Positions 35,172-42,901 of a stretch of DNA of 64,000 nt are shown here, piece by piece (position 1 is the stretch's first letter; every line of letters begins with the position of its first letter). Both the position numbers and the translations under genes were made by a program. The stretch spans positions 1 through 64,000 of the forward strand of contig JAFUWZ010000026.1 of assembly GCA_017471045.1 (NCBI GenBank), written 5' to 3'. Under the pieces are notes generated by a model. It made no database searches. It had not been told where the DNA came from and worked only from the letters and a program-made list of their open reading frames with translations. The DNA is from Bacteroidales bacterium (GTDB lineage: Bacteria; Bacteroidota; Bacteroidia; Bacteroidales; UBA932).

Positions 35172-36257
35172 TTAGCTTAAGGTGCGGATGATGTCGTCGG
35201 AGACAAAAAAATGGTCTTCGGGGATGCGGATGCGGTCCTGCACCTGGCAGAGAGACCCTTCTGCGAGCAAAGCTTGCAGGGGACGAGTTTCGCTGTGGGC
35301 GCGCAGCCACGCCGCCGGCAACCCTTCGGCGGTCCGCAGGCCCAGCATCAGCGTTTCCAGCCTCACCGCCTCATCTGTAAGCGTTTCTGTGCTGCGCTGC
35401 CAGCCGGAGAGCGCCTCGCTGTTCCAGCTGCGCTGACGCTTCCCGTCGAAGGAATGGGCTCCGGGGCCGAGACCCACATAGGGGAGACGCCGCCAGTAGG
35501 CGCTGTTGTGGACAGCCTCGCGACCCGGCAGGGCGAAATTGGAGATTTCATAGTGCCGGAAGCCGGCTGCTTCCATCCGCTCGCACAGGGCTTCGTATTG
35601 GCCCCGGCACTGCTCGTCCGGTGCTTCGACGTAGGTACCCTGTCGCACCATTTCCGCCAGGGCACTCCCCGGTTCGATGCTGAGCTGGTAAGCGGAGAGA
35701 TGCTCCGGACACAGGGCCAGCACCTGATCGAGCGTCGAGCGCCAATGCGCCGGGGAGAGCTGCGACAGGCCGAAGATGAGATCCAGGCTGAGGTTTCGCA
35801 CGCCCGCTTCCCGCAGGATCCGCACGGCTTCTGTGGCTCGCGCACTGTCGTGCCGGCGCCGCATCCAGCGCAGGACCCCGTCGTCCATCGACTGCACGCC
35901 CATGCTGATCCGGCTGACCCCCAGCTCGAGCAGGGCCTCGACATAGGCCGGACCCCGCAAGACGATGTCTTCCGGATTGACTTCGATGGTGAATTCCTCG
36001 TAGGGGCCGGCGTCCAGATGCCGGACGATACGCTGTAATTCGCCGATATTCAGGACGGAAGGTGTTCCGCCTCCGATATACAACGTCCGGAGCCCCCGGC
36101 TTGCTTCGATTTCGTCGCGGCGCCCGTCGATCTCCCGGCACATCCGGTCCGCAAAAAGCTTCTGCGCCCGCTCGGACTCATTCGCAGGACAGACCTCCGA
36201 ATAGAAGTCGCAGTAGGCGCAGAAACTCTTACAGAAAGGGACGTGCAGGTAGATCAT
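35172..36257 (-). CDS. hemW: Radical SAM heme chaperone HemW-like protein
   Basis: The 361-residue protein is in the HemN/HemW radical SAM family. The cluster motif CxxxCxxC is at Cys9, Cys13 and Cys16 in HVPFCKSFCAYCDFY, with no additional N-terminal Cys region as in true HemN, which favours HemW (heme insertion) over coproporphyrinogen oxidase. TLYIGGGTPSVL and SIMGVQSMDD-like SRISMGVQSMD are further signatures. It ends 10 nt after the toxin gene, convergently, and follows the coiled-coil gene by 9 nt. Confidence 0.9.
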   Translation of the reverse strand: MIYLHVPFCKSFCAYCDFYSEVCPANESERAQKLFADRMCREIDGRRDEIEASRGLRTLYIGGGTPSVLNIGELQRIVRHLDAGPYEEFTIEVNPEDIVLRGPAYVEALLELGVSRISMGVQSMDDGVLRWMRRRHDSARATEAVRILREAGVRNLSLDLIFGLSQLSPAHWRSTLDQVLALCPEHLSAYQLSIEPGSALAEMVRQGTYVEAPDEQCRGQYEALCERMEAAGFRHYEISNFALPGREAVHNSAYWRRLPYVGLGPGAHSFDGKRQRSWNSEALSGWQRSTETLTDEAVRLETLMLGLRTAEGLPAAWLRAHSETRPLQALLAEGSLCQVQDRIRIPEDHFFVSDDIIRTLS

Positions 36258-36266
36258 CCGCCTTCG

Positions 36267-37187
36267 TTACCGGAGCAGGACCTCGGCGCTGCCGAGGAAA
36301 CTGTCCTTCGTATAGGCTTCGACCGTATAGATACCCTTCTCGTAGGCCGGGATGTCGTTGAGGTAGATGCTCAACTCGACCTCCTTGCCTTCGTAGTCCA
36401 CTTCACGCGACGCGGAAGCCGGCAGCGTGGAGCCCTGGTAAGCGAATGAGCCGGAGCTGCCGTTGGTCAGCAGGATGCCCTCCGGATCCTTGATGCGGAT
36501 GTAGACGCGGACCGGTCCCTTCGGGGCCAGGTCGTTCTCCACGAGGCTGAGTGTCGTGAGCAGGCGGACCACCCGGCTGCTGCGGTCGGTGACCTTGTCG
36601 GTGCTGTTGTAGGCGTCGAGGCGGATGCCCCGGGCCTTCAGCACGGAGCCGGCCGCCACCTGGCCACTGAGGCTCTCGACCTGCTGGGTCAGCTCCTTGT
36701 TGGCCTTGCGCGACTCGGCGGCTTCCTTGCGGGCTGCTGCGGCGTCGGCCGTCAGCTGATGGTTGAGGGTATTGAGCGAGTCGATCTGCGTGATGTAGTT
36801 GCGCATGATGCTGCGCAGTGTGCCGAGTTCCTTCTCATACTGGCGCATCTGCGCGCGGTTGGTGGCTTCGGTTTTCTTGATCCGTTCCACGAGTTGGGCG
36901 ACCTCTTCGCGGGAGGAGTCCAGCTGGGAATTGATCGTATCATAGTCCGAAGAGAGGCTGGCATAATCTCCCTGGAGCGCGACGATCTGCTCCGTGAGGT
37001 CCTGCTTCTCGACTTCCAGCTCCTTGACGAGGCTGCTCTTCTGGATCCAGATGTAGGCCAGTGCGGCTGCCAGCAGCGCCGCGACGGCAATGAGGGCGTA
37101 CATGACCTTGCGCAGGTCCGTATTCCGTTCTTTCCTTTCTCTTTCTTCGCGGTCGAGCCGCTCGAGCGGATCTTCTTTGTATGCCAT
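36267..37187 (-). CDS. Membrane-anchored coiled-coil protein
   Basis: The 306-residue protein has a charged N-terminus (1-26), one transmembrane segment (about 27-47, VMYALIAVAALLAAALAYIW), a long periplasmic coiled coil (about 50-180) and a C-terminal beta-rich domain of about 110 residues starting at ARGIRLDAY. Such proteins are common in Bacteroidales but have no firmly assigned function that I know. It is divergent from the small membrane protein gene at 37263 and upstream of hemW. A link to the cell envelope is inferred from topology. Confidence 0.75.
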   Translation of the reverse strand: MAYKEDPLERLDREERERKERNTDLRKVMYALIAVAALLAAALAYIWIQKSSLVKELEVEKQDLTEQIVALQGDYASLSSDYDTINSQLDSSREEVAQLVERIKKTEATNRAQMRQYEKELGTLRSIMRNYITQIDSLNTLNHQLTADAAAARKEAAESRKANKELTQQVESLSGQVAAGSVLKARGIRLDAYNSTDKVTDRSSRVVRLLTTLSLVENDLAPKGPVRVYIRIKDPEGILLTNGSSGSFAYQGSTLPASASREVDYEGKEVELSIYLNDIPAYEKGIYTVEAYTKDSFLGSAEVLLR

Positions 37188-37262
37188 AGCGTTGTCTTTT
37201 ACAATAACGGGGTAAAATTAGCAAATTTCGTACACAAATTGAAAATTATTATATTTACGCCT

Positions 37263-37727
37263 ATGAAATACATCGTCCGTGTCCTCAAATATTTCGTGTT
37301 CGTCACCGTGGTGATGGCCCTTATCCTTGGGGTGCTCGCCCTTGCCGGCGTCGTGGAGAAAGATATTTCCCAGATGTTCCGCAACGGCTGGAACTCCATC
37401 TGGCAGATCGCCCTGATGTTCCTGGCCGTTTCGGCCGTCTATCCCCGTTTCGGCTTCACCCGGCGCGGCGTCGTGATTCCCGGCAGCTACGAGCAGATCC
37501 GTCCCGGCCTTGTCCACTATATGGCGGAGCGCGGTTACGTCGTCGAGAAGGAGGAAGGGGAGGACCTGTTTTTCCGCTGCAAATCACCCTTCCAGCGCTT
37601 TTCGAAACTCCTGTGGGAGGACCGGATCCGTTTCCGGCGCGACCGGGCCGGCTATTACATCGAAGGCCGCACCAAGGACGTCGTTCGTATCGCTTCCGGC
37701 CTGGAGGCCCGTATGGGGGCGGAGTAG
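37263..37727 (+). CDS. Small two-TM membrane protein, function unknown
   Basis: The 154-residue protein has two N-terminal transmembrane segments (about 7-29 and 45-62) and a basic cytoplasmic C-terminal half (RFGFTRRGVVIPGSYEQI onward) of about 90 residues. It is preceded by TATATTTA at 37250-37257, a seven-of-eight -7 box that would make the message nearly leaderless. I do not recognise a named family; the pattern resembles conserved hypothetical Bacteroidales proteins of this size. Confidence 0.7.
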   Translation: MKYIVRVLKYFVFVTVVMALILGVLALAGVVEKDISQMFRNGWNSIWQIALMFLAVSAVYPRFGFTRRGVVIPGSYEQIRPGLVHYMAERGYVVEKEEGEDLFFRCKSPFQRFSKLLWEDRIRFRRDRAGYYIEGRTKDVVRIASGLEARMGAE

Positions 37728-37748
37728 CTTGCCTCAAGGCTTTCCGGG

Positions 37749-37927
37749 TGGATGCCGGTCACAGCCGGACCTTCCCTCTCCAGCCTGTCCGGATCCGGGA
37801 AGGACAGTCCCGGAAGCTGCGCCCCGGGATGAAGGCAGGAGAAGCGATGGTCGTCGCCATTGCTCCGGATGGCGCCCGGGAGTCTTTCCTGGTCCAGGTG
37901 CTCCCTGCGGAGAACGGGTCCGAATGA
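37749..37927 (+). CDS. Doubtful small ORF or gene remnant
   Basis: After the stop of the two-TM gene an open frame in another phase reads VDAGHSRTFPLQPVRIREG and goes on to AGEAMVVAIAPDGARES, a composition that looks like real protein (59 residues if started at the GTG). No ATG, promoter or family match is apparent. It may be a remnant of a beta-domain, a tiny gene, or a chance frame in GC-rich DNA. The remaining bases up to the tRNA promoter hold nothing else I recognise. Confidence 0.25.
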
Positions 37928-37957
37928 GGTTTTCACGAAATCTTTCGCCCCATCCGC

Positions 37958-37987
37958 TTGCAAATATCAAAATAATGACTACCTTTG
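37958..37987 (+). promoter_or_regulatory. tRNA-Val promoter
   Basis: TTG (37958-37960) and TACCTTTG (37980-37987) are separated by 19 nt, and the tRNA begins 10 nt downstream. Confidence 0.65.
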
Positions 37988-37997
37988 CAATCCAATC

Positions 37998-38075
37998 GAG
38001 GGTATAGCTCAGTTGGTTTAGAGCGCTTGCTTGACAGGCAAGAGGTCTTCAGTTCAAATCTGAATATCCTCACCA
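37998..38075 (+). tRNA. tRNA-Val (GAC)
   Basis: The 78-nt sequence folds as a full cloverleaf: acceptor GAGGGTA with TATCCTC, D-arm stem GCTC/GAGC, anticodon stem CTTGC/GCAAG with loop TTGACAG (anticodon GAC, reading GUC), T-arm CTTCAGTTCAAATCTGAA region, discriminator A and encoded CCA. It is a single gene, followed by its own terminator. Confidence 0.95.
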
Positions 38076-38085
38076 CAGATTCCAA

Positions 38086-38117
38086 GGCACTTGCAGCGAT
38101 GCAGGTGTCTTTTTTTG
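38086..38117 (+). terminator. Intrinsic terminator after tRNA-Val
   Basis: GGCACTTGCA and TGCAGGTGTC form a 10-bp stem with two G-U type pairs and a GCGA tetraloop (38096-38099), followed by a run of T. Confidence 0.75.
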
Positions 38118-38671
38118 GATGTAAAAAATATTTTGTTGACAAATGCTGCTGATGCGATAGATTTCTTGTTTTCCGCACTCTTCAGCCTTTTTGAACGAAA
38201 CGGCCCCATCGCGCATTGAGAGGCTGATTCGGACTTCAATTCGGGTGTCCTGCGACAAATCGCAACCTTCGTGGTATGTTTGAATGGTGCCGTGTCCATA
38301 AAGTCTTTCGACGGCGGGCTGCGATCAAACTGTGCTGGCATCCCTTGAAGGCCCGCCATTGGACAAACGAACAGGAGTTCGGTGAAGCCCTGTTTGTCGC
38401 GCAGGTCTGAAACAAAGTCAAGGACCGGCGCCGCGAAAAAGCATTGTACGGCCTATAGTGGCGCCGGACACCCCTGCAAAAACAGACCTGCGCCAGAGAG
38501 AGGTGGGACTTGCGCCTGTAGGCACTTTCCGAAAACGCCGGTCATCGTCACTCCGGCTGAAATGCTGGAGATCCTTAAACAGAAGGAGCCTTAAGCTTCG
38601 AGGAGATGATGGCTAGACAGAGGTTGTGAGGCGTGGTGCGCTGATTATCAATCGTTTATATTTCGCGGGCC
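38118..38671. other. Gene-poor stretch after tRNA-Val, probably degraded
   Basis: About 550 bases show no complete gene. On the minus strand a phase opening at about 38330 and running back into the terminator reads TIQTYHEGCDLSQDTRIEV and then SLSMRDGAVSFKKAEECG, protein-like but without a start codon. On the plus strand a phase ending at 38594 finishes TPVIVTPAEMLEILKQKEP. Neither is recognised. Both look like pieces of lost genes, in line with a former insertion beside the tRNA. I found no clear duplicate of the tRNA 3' end within the stretch. Confidence 0.4.
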
Positions 38672-39313
38672 TCAGTTTTCCTGTCCGGCAATGACGTATT
38701 CGGCTGCGGCGCAGAGGTCGCGGTAGAAGTCTTCGCCGTAAAGCTCGGTGAGGGGTTCGCGAAGGAACTGATAGACCCGGATGCCTTCGCGCCGCCCTTT
38801 TTCGAAGGCATCCTGGCAGATGTTCCAGCGGTGGAGGTTGAAGGCCAGGCCGCCGCCGGTCAGTTTCGTGATCCGGATGGGGTAGAGCCGGCAGGACTGG
38901 GGCTTGCGGAAGGAGCATTTCCCGGCGAAGAAGCATTTCTCAATGGCGCAGAGGCAGTTGCCGCGTCCTCCGGCTTCGGCAGAGCTTTCCGGCCCCGCGC
39001 CTCCTTCGTAATGCGTGTAGGCGCAATCCCGTACGGACGAAGTCACGGGCGTGACGAGATCTCCTTCGATGTCGATCTCGAAAAAGCCCTTTTCGTCCAC
39101 TGCCGCCCGGCCCTCGGGCCGCATCAGTGGCGCAAAGGCACTGTAGTCCCGCTCCAGTAGCGGCAGTTCATATTCCTCCAGCGGCGCGCCGCAATCGCCT
39201 TCGATGCAGCAGACGCCGCGGCACTTTTCATAATCGCACGCGAAGAATTCGAGGATCACCTCCTCGGAGATCAGGATATCGCCGATCTGGACAATGGTAC
39301 CGAATGCGCTCAT
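38672..39313 (-). CDS. DUF3109 cysteine-rich protein
   Basis: The 213-residue protein is a DUF3109 member, a conserved Bacteroidota cytoplasmic protein. It has paired cysteines (CDYEKCRGVCCIEGDCGAP near residue 23-41, then CLCAIEKCFFAGKCSF and SCRLYPI), suggesting a metal or iron-sulfur site like that of YkgJ-type proteins. The ATG overlaps the stop of the upstream M16-like gene by 4 nt (ATGA), which selects this start over a longer frame. Biochemical role unknown. Confidence 0.85.
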   Translation of the reverse strand: MSAFGTIVQIGDILISEEVILEFFACDYEKCRGVCCIEGDCGAPLEEYELPLLERDYSAFAPLMRPEGRAAVDEKGFFEIDIEGDLVTPVTSSVRDCAYTHYEGGAGPESSAEAGGRGNCLCAIEKCFFAGKCSFRKPQSCRLYPIRITKLTGGGLAFNLHRWNICQDAFEKGRREGIRVYQFLREPLTELYGEDFYRDLCAAAEYVIAGQEN

Positions 39314-41880
39314 TTCGTCACGACATATTCCACTTTTCCGCTGCCCGCCAGGTCGGCGAGGCACTCTTCGACCGCCGCGGCCTTCAGGCCGGGAATCAGG
39401 GTCTTGTATTTGGAACTCAAGTCCTTGCCGTAGGAATAACGGGCGATGATGGCCTCCTGGATAGCATCCGGCCGCCCCATTTCATAGGTCGCCTGCTTCA
39501 GGAGCAGGTCCTTGTAGATCTTGAGTTCGGAGGCGGAGACCTTCTGCTTCAGCGCTTCTTCCAGGGCGCTGCGTATGATCCCGACCGCCACCGCAGGGTC
39601 CGCCGGTTCGACGCCGGAAGGCAGGCCGTCCGTCGCGGCGGGCCGGCAGGAAAGCAGCAGGTTCCAGCGCTCCCGGGGGTAGATTTCCATTCCGCTCTCC
39701 AGGGAGGACCAGTAGCCGCAACCGGCCAGTGCGACGCTCATGCGTTTCTGGAGGATCAGTTCTGCAATCCGGAACGCATAATAGCGCTCAGCCGTCACGG
39801 GCAGCATGGAAGTCAGGGAGAAATGCACGCTCGCATCTTCTGCATGCGCTCCCTCGTCCGTCAGGGATACCCATCCGGAGCGCAAAGAATACTGGGCCTG
39901 GGGACGCTGTGAGAGACCCTTGCTGGTCTTGAATCCGTCCAGATACTTGCAGAGGACCTTCTGCGCCGTCAGCGGATCGAGGTCTCCGACGAGCGAGATG
40001 ATCCCGTCATCCGCTTTGGCGAATTGACGGGCGAAGTAACTCTCGGCCCGTCTGGGCAAGTCATCGCTGAGATTGTCCGAGTATTTATAAGGAGTATAAA
40101 GGTAGTCGGGCCGCAGGGCCAGGTCGGTCGTCGCCAGGATGCCTGGCGTCATCATGCGCTCCCGCTCCAGGCGCAGTTTCTCGCTCCGCAGGTAATAATC
40201 ATACTCTTCCGCGTTGAACGTCCGGTCCTTGGTCAGCGAGAGGACGGAGGCCAGCAGCAACGGCAGTTTGCCGGTCGGTGCCGTGCCGGTCAGGACCATG
40301 TCGGCCACGTTGACATTGCGTTCCATCGTGATGCCGTTGGCTTTCAGCATCTGGTTGAAGTCGGTGCAGCTCTTGCCGGCGACATCGTAGAATCCGAGGA
40401 TATCGGACACGAAGGCCCCTTCGCCTTTTTTCAGTCCCGGGACTGAGGAGAATCCGCCCCGGAAAAGGAAAGCGTACTGGAACTGCCCGGCCGTCTCGGC
40501 TTTCTTGTAGATTACCTTCATCCCGTTGGAAAAGTGCCAGATCACGCCGCCCGTCACCGGTTCGGTGGCTTCCAGCTTCATTTTGATCCGGCCTGAGGGG
40601 CCGGAGAGCGCCAGTGTATCACTGAAATGGGGACGGTAATAGACCCGCTGCTGGGGCCGTGACCAGGCGGAAGCATACAGCGCATCGATTTCCTCGGGCT
40701 GGAAAGGGACCCCAGGTGCATCGACCGTCAGGGTCAGGTTCTCCTCTTTGTCCAGCAGCGCTGAGACGAATTGGTTGAAGATTTCCGTCGCCGTACCGAT
40801 CGGGAGCTGACGCTTGCCGAGATAGTCCCGGGCCGCCGTGGCCGGAGCCAAGTCCGTGCCGTACAGGTAAGCCGCTGCACATTTGTCCAGGTATTCGGCA
40901 TTCGACGTCGTGGCGCTGAATGCGGTCTTGTTGAGCCGGGCGAGATACTGGTCGCGGGCGTCTTGCAGTTCCGCCTCGGAGATGCCGGCCGTTTCGAGAT
41001 TGGCAAAGACATCCGCCAGCGTCTCGATGGCTCCCTCGACGTCCTCCCGGCCGACAAACACCTGCGCCGTCCAGGCCTCGTCTCCGGGGCCGTCGGAGGC
41101 TTTCTTGCGCGCAAGGACCAGGTCTCCCAGGGGTATGTCAGCCGTCCGGAAAGCGTGCCGGATGCGTTCGCCGACGATCAGGTCCAGCTCCGCAAACATC
41201 ATGTCGGATACGATCGTCTGCACCGTATTCAGATGCTTGGCGGCCGTGCGCGGTGTCGCAAAACGGGCCGTAACGGATGAGACCCGCTGGAAATGGTTGG
41301 TCGTAGTGATGATCTCCGATCCGGGCTGCGGTTCCCAGATATAGGCCGGGGTAACGGGTGCCGGTTCGCGTTTGGACACCATCAGGGAGAAGACGCTCAT
41401 CTTGCCCTGGATCGCCGAGGCGTCAATATCGCCGCTGATGATGATCGCCTGCTCGGTCGGGCAGAGTTCACTCAGGTCGAAAAGCATCATCAAGGTCGTG
41501 TCTGAGGACGCGACATCCGAAGTGGGCACGTCCTCGAAGCGGTACATCGTGTAATCCTCGCCCCGCTTGACATAGCCGCAGCTTTTGTATCCCACGCCCC
41601 TGGTGGCCAGGAACTGATAGGGTTTCTGGCCGTCGAAATGATTCAGCGACAGCAGTTCCCCGCGGAATTTCGTCTCCTCCGGGACGCCTTTCTGCACAAG
41701 CGCATAATCGGCGTAGCCATAAGCCGCCTTGTTGGTCACGAGATAATAGGTAATGCCATTGGGGAACTCTCCCACCTTGATCTCCGGCGCACGGCTGAGT
41801 CCAGTCAGTCCCTGGGCTTGGGAAGACAGGGGCAAAACCAGCAGCAGGGCCGCCAGGAGGCATATTTTCGAGCTTTTCAT
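39310..41880 (-). CDS. M16-family (insulinase-like) protein, probably inactive
   Basis: The 856-residue secreted protein (signal ending SSQAQ) keeps the two-lobed M16 layout: an N-terminal FPNGITYYLVTN strand, two inactive-like alpha/beta domains, then a second M16 half from about residue 440 (HFSNGMKVIYKKAETAGQFQ). The zinc motif HxxEH is missing in both halves, and the stretch that should hold it in the first half is shortened. It may act as a non-catalytic M16 partner or chaperone, as in M16B heterodimers, but no active M16 gene is adjacent. Its -7 box TACTTTTG is at 41909-41902 (minus). Confidence 0.8.
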   Translation of the reverse strand: MKSSKICLLAALLLVLPLSSQAQGLTGLSRAPEIKVGEFPNGITYYLVTNKAAYGYADYALVQKGVPEETKFRGELLSLNHFDGQKPYQFLATRGVGYKSCGYVKRGEDYTMYRFEDVPTSDVASSDTTLMMLFDLSELCPTEQAIIISGDIDASAIQGKMSVFSLMVSKREPAPVTPAYIWEPQPGSEIITTTNHFQRVSSVTARFATPRTAAKHLNTVQTIVSDMMFAELDLIVGERIRHAFRTADIPLGDLVLARKKASDGPGDEAWTAQVFVGREDVEGAIETLADVFANLETAGISEAELQDARDQYLARLNKTAFSATTSNAEYLDKCAAAYLYGTDLAPATAARDYLGKRQLPIGTATEIFNQFVSALLDKEENLTLTVDAPGVPFQPEEIDALYASAWSRPQQRVYYRPHFSDTLALSGPSGRIKMKLEATEPVTGGVIWHFSNGMKVIYKKAETAGQFQYAFLFRGGFSSVPGLKKGEGAFVSDILGFYDVAGKSCTDFNQMLKANGITMERNVNVADMVLTGTAPTGKLPLLLASVLSLTKDRTFNAEEYDYYLRSEKLRLERERMMTPGILATTDLALRPDYLYTPYKYSDNLSDDLPRRAESYFARQFAKADDGIISLVGDLDPLTAQKVLCKYLDGFKTSKGLSQRPQAQYSLRSGWVSLTDEGAHAEDASVHFSLTSMLPVTAERYYAFRIAELILQKRMSVALAGCGYWSSLESGMEIYPRERWNLLLSCRPAATDGLPSGVEPADPAVAVGIIRSALEEALKQKVSASELKIYKDLLLKQATYEMGRPDAIQEAIIARYSYGKDLSSKYKTLIPGLKAAAVEECLADLAGSGKVEYVVTK

Positions 41881-41901
41881 ATTCTTGGCATTTTTCTTGC
41901 A

Positions 41902-41929
41902 CAAAAGTACGACAATTTTACTATTTTTG
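41902..41929. promoter_or_regulatory. Divergent promoters of M16-like and TPR genes
   Basis: The minus strand 41909-41902 reads TACTTTTG and the plus strand 41922-41929 reads TATTTTTG. Both match TAnnTTTG; the two boxes are 12 nt apart. Confidence 0.5.
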
Positions 41930-41966
41930 CATTCCACGGATGCATACTAACAAATTTTATACTATT

Positions 41967-42899
41967 ATGAAAAAGATCTTAGTCACTCTCGCTGCTGTCG
42001 TCCTTTCCGCCGGATTGCTTTCCGCCCAGGATCTGTCCCAGGCCACGGAGACAGCGAAGATGGCGAACGAGTCTCTCGTCGCCGGAAACAAAGCACTTGC
42101 CCTGACCGGATTCCAGGAGGCCCTCGCACAAGCCGCCGCCTGCGGTGCAGACGGTGAGGAGCTGGTTGCCACCTGCAAGGGCGTGATCCCCAACATCATG
42201 CTTTCGATTGCGAAGGATCTGATCAAGGAAAACAAGTATGACGAGGCGCTCACCCAGCTGGAAGCCGTGTCCGCCAAGGCGAAAGAATATGGCGTGGACG
42301 AAGCCGCCGAAGAGGCCACTACCCTTATCCCGCAGACCCTGCTGGTCAAGGGCGGCGAGCTGCTGAAAGCCAAAGATTTCGCCGGTGCTGCCGAAACGTG
42401 CCAGAAGGCGTTGGATCTCGATCCTGAAAACGGTGTCGTCGCCCTGCGTCTCGGCCAGGCCCTGTCGGGCACCGGTAAGGTGGAAGAGGCGATTGCCGCC
42501 TTCGAGACCGCTGCCAAGAACGGCCAGGAAGAGATGGCCAACAAGCAGATTGCCAACATCTATCTGAAGAAGGCCGCCGCTTCCCTCAAGGGTGCCAAAT
42601 ACGCGGACGCCGTCGCCGCTGCGCTCAAGGTCAATGAGTACGGCGAGAACGCCCAGGCTTTCCTTGTCGCCGGTCAGGCTTCCCAGAAGCTGAATAAGAA
42701 CGCCGACGCGATCAAGTACTTCGAGCAGTACCTCTCCGCCGCTCCGACCGCCAAGAATGCCAATGCGATCGCCTTCACCGTCGCCGCCCTCTATCAGAAG
42801 GCCGGCAACAAGGCCAAGGCCGCAGAGTTCTACAAGAAGGTCGTCAGCGATCCCCAGCTCGGCGCACAGGCCAAGCAGCAGCTCGACGCCCTCAAGTAA
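41967..42899 (+). CDS. Secreted tetratricopeptide-repeat protein
   Basis: The 310-residue protein has a signal peptide (MKKILVTLAAVVLSAGLLSA) and at least four TPR-type helical hairpins, e.g. GGELLKAKDFAGAAETCQKA, LGQALSGTGKVEEAIAAFET and KLNKNADAIKYFEQYL. It is Ala/Lys-rich with codons typical of well-expressed genes. It is likely a periplasmic interaction scaffold. The U32 gene starts 2 nt after its stop, so they share a message. Confidence 0.85.
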   Translation: MKKILVTLAAVVLSAGLLSAQDLSQATETAKMANESLVAGNKALALTGFQEALAQAAACGADGEELVATCKGVIPNIMLSIAKDLIKENKYDEALTQLEAVSAKAKEYGVDEAAEEATTLIPQTLLVKGGELLKAKDFAGAAETCQKALDLDPENGVVALRLGQALSGTGKVEEAIAAFETAAKNGQEEMANKQIANIYLKKAAASLKGAKYADAVAAALKVNEYGENAQAFLVAGQASQKLNKNADAIKYFEQYLSAAPTAKNANAIAFTVAALYQKAGNKAKAAEFYKKVVSDPQLGAQAKQQLDALK

Positions 42900-42901
42900 G
42901 G

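Noticed and set aside
35172-36257. Annotation as oxygen-independent coproporphyrinogen oxidase HemN
   Set aside because: The protein starts at the CxxxCxxC motif and lacks the N-terminal and C-terminal features of HemN, so HemW fits better.
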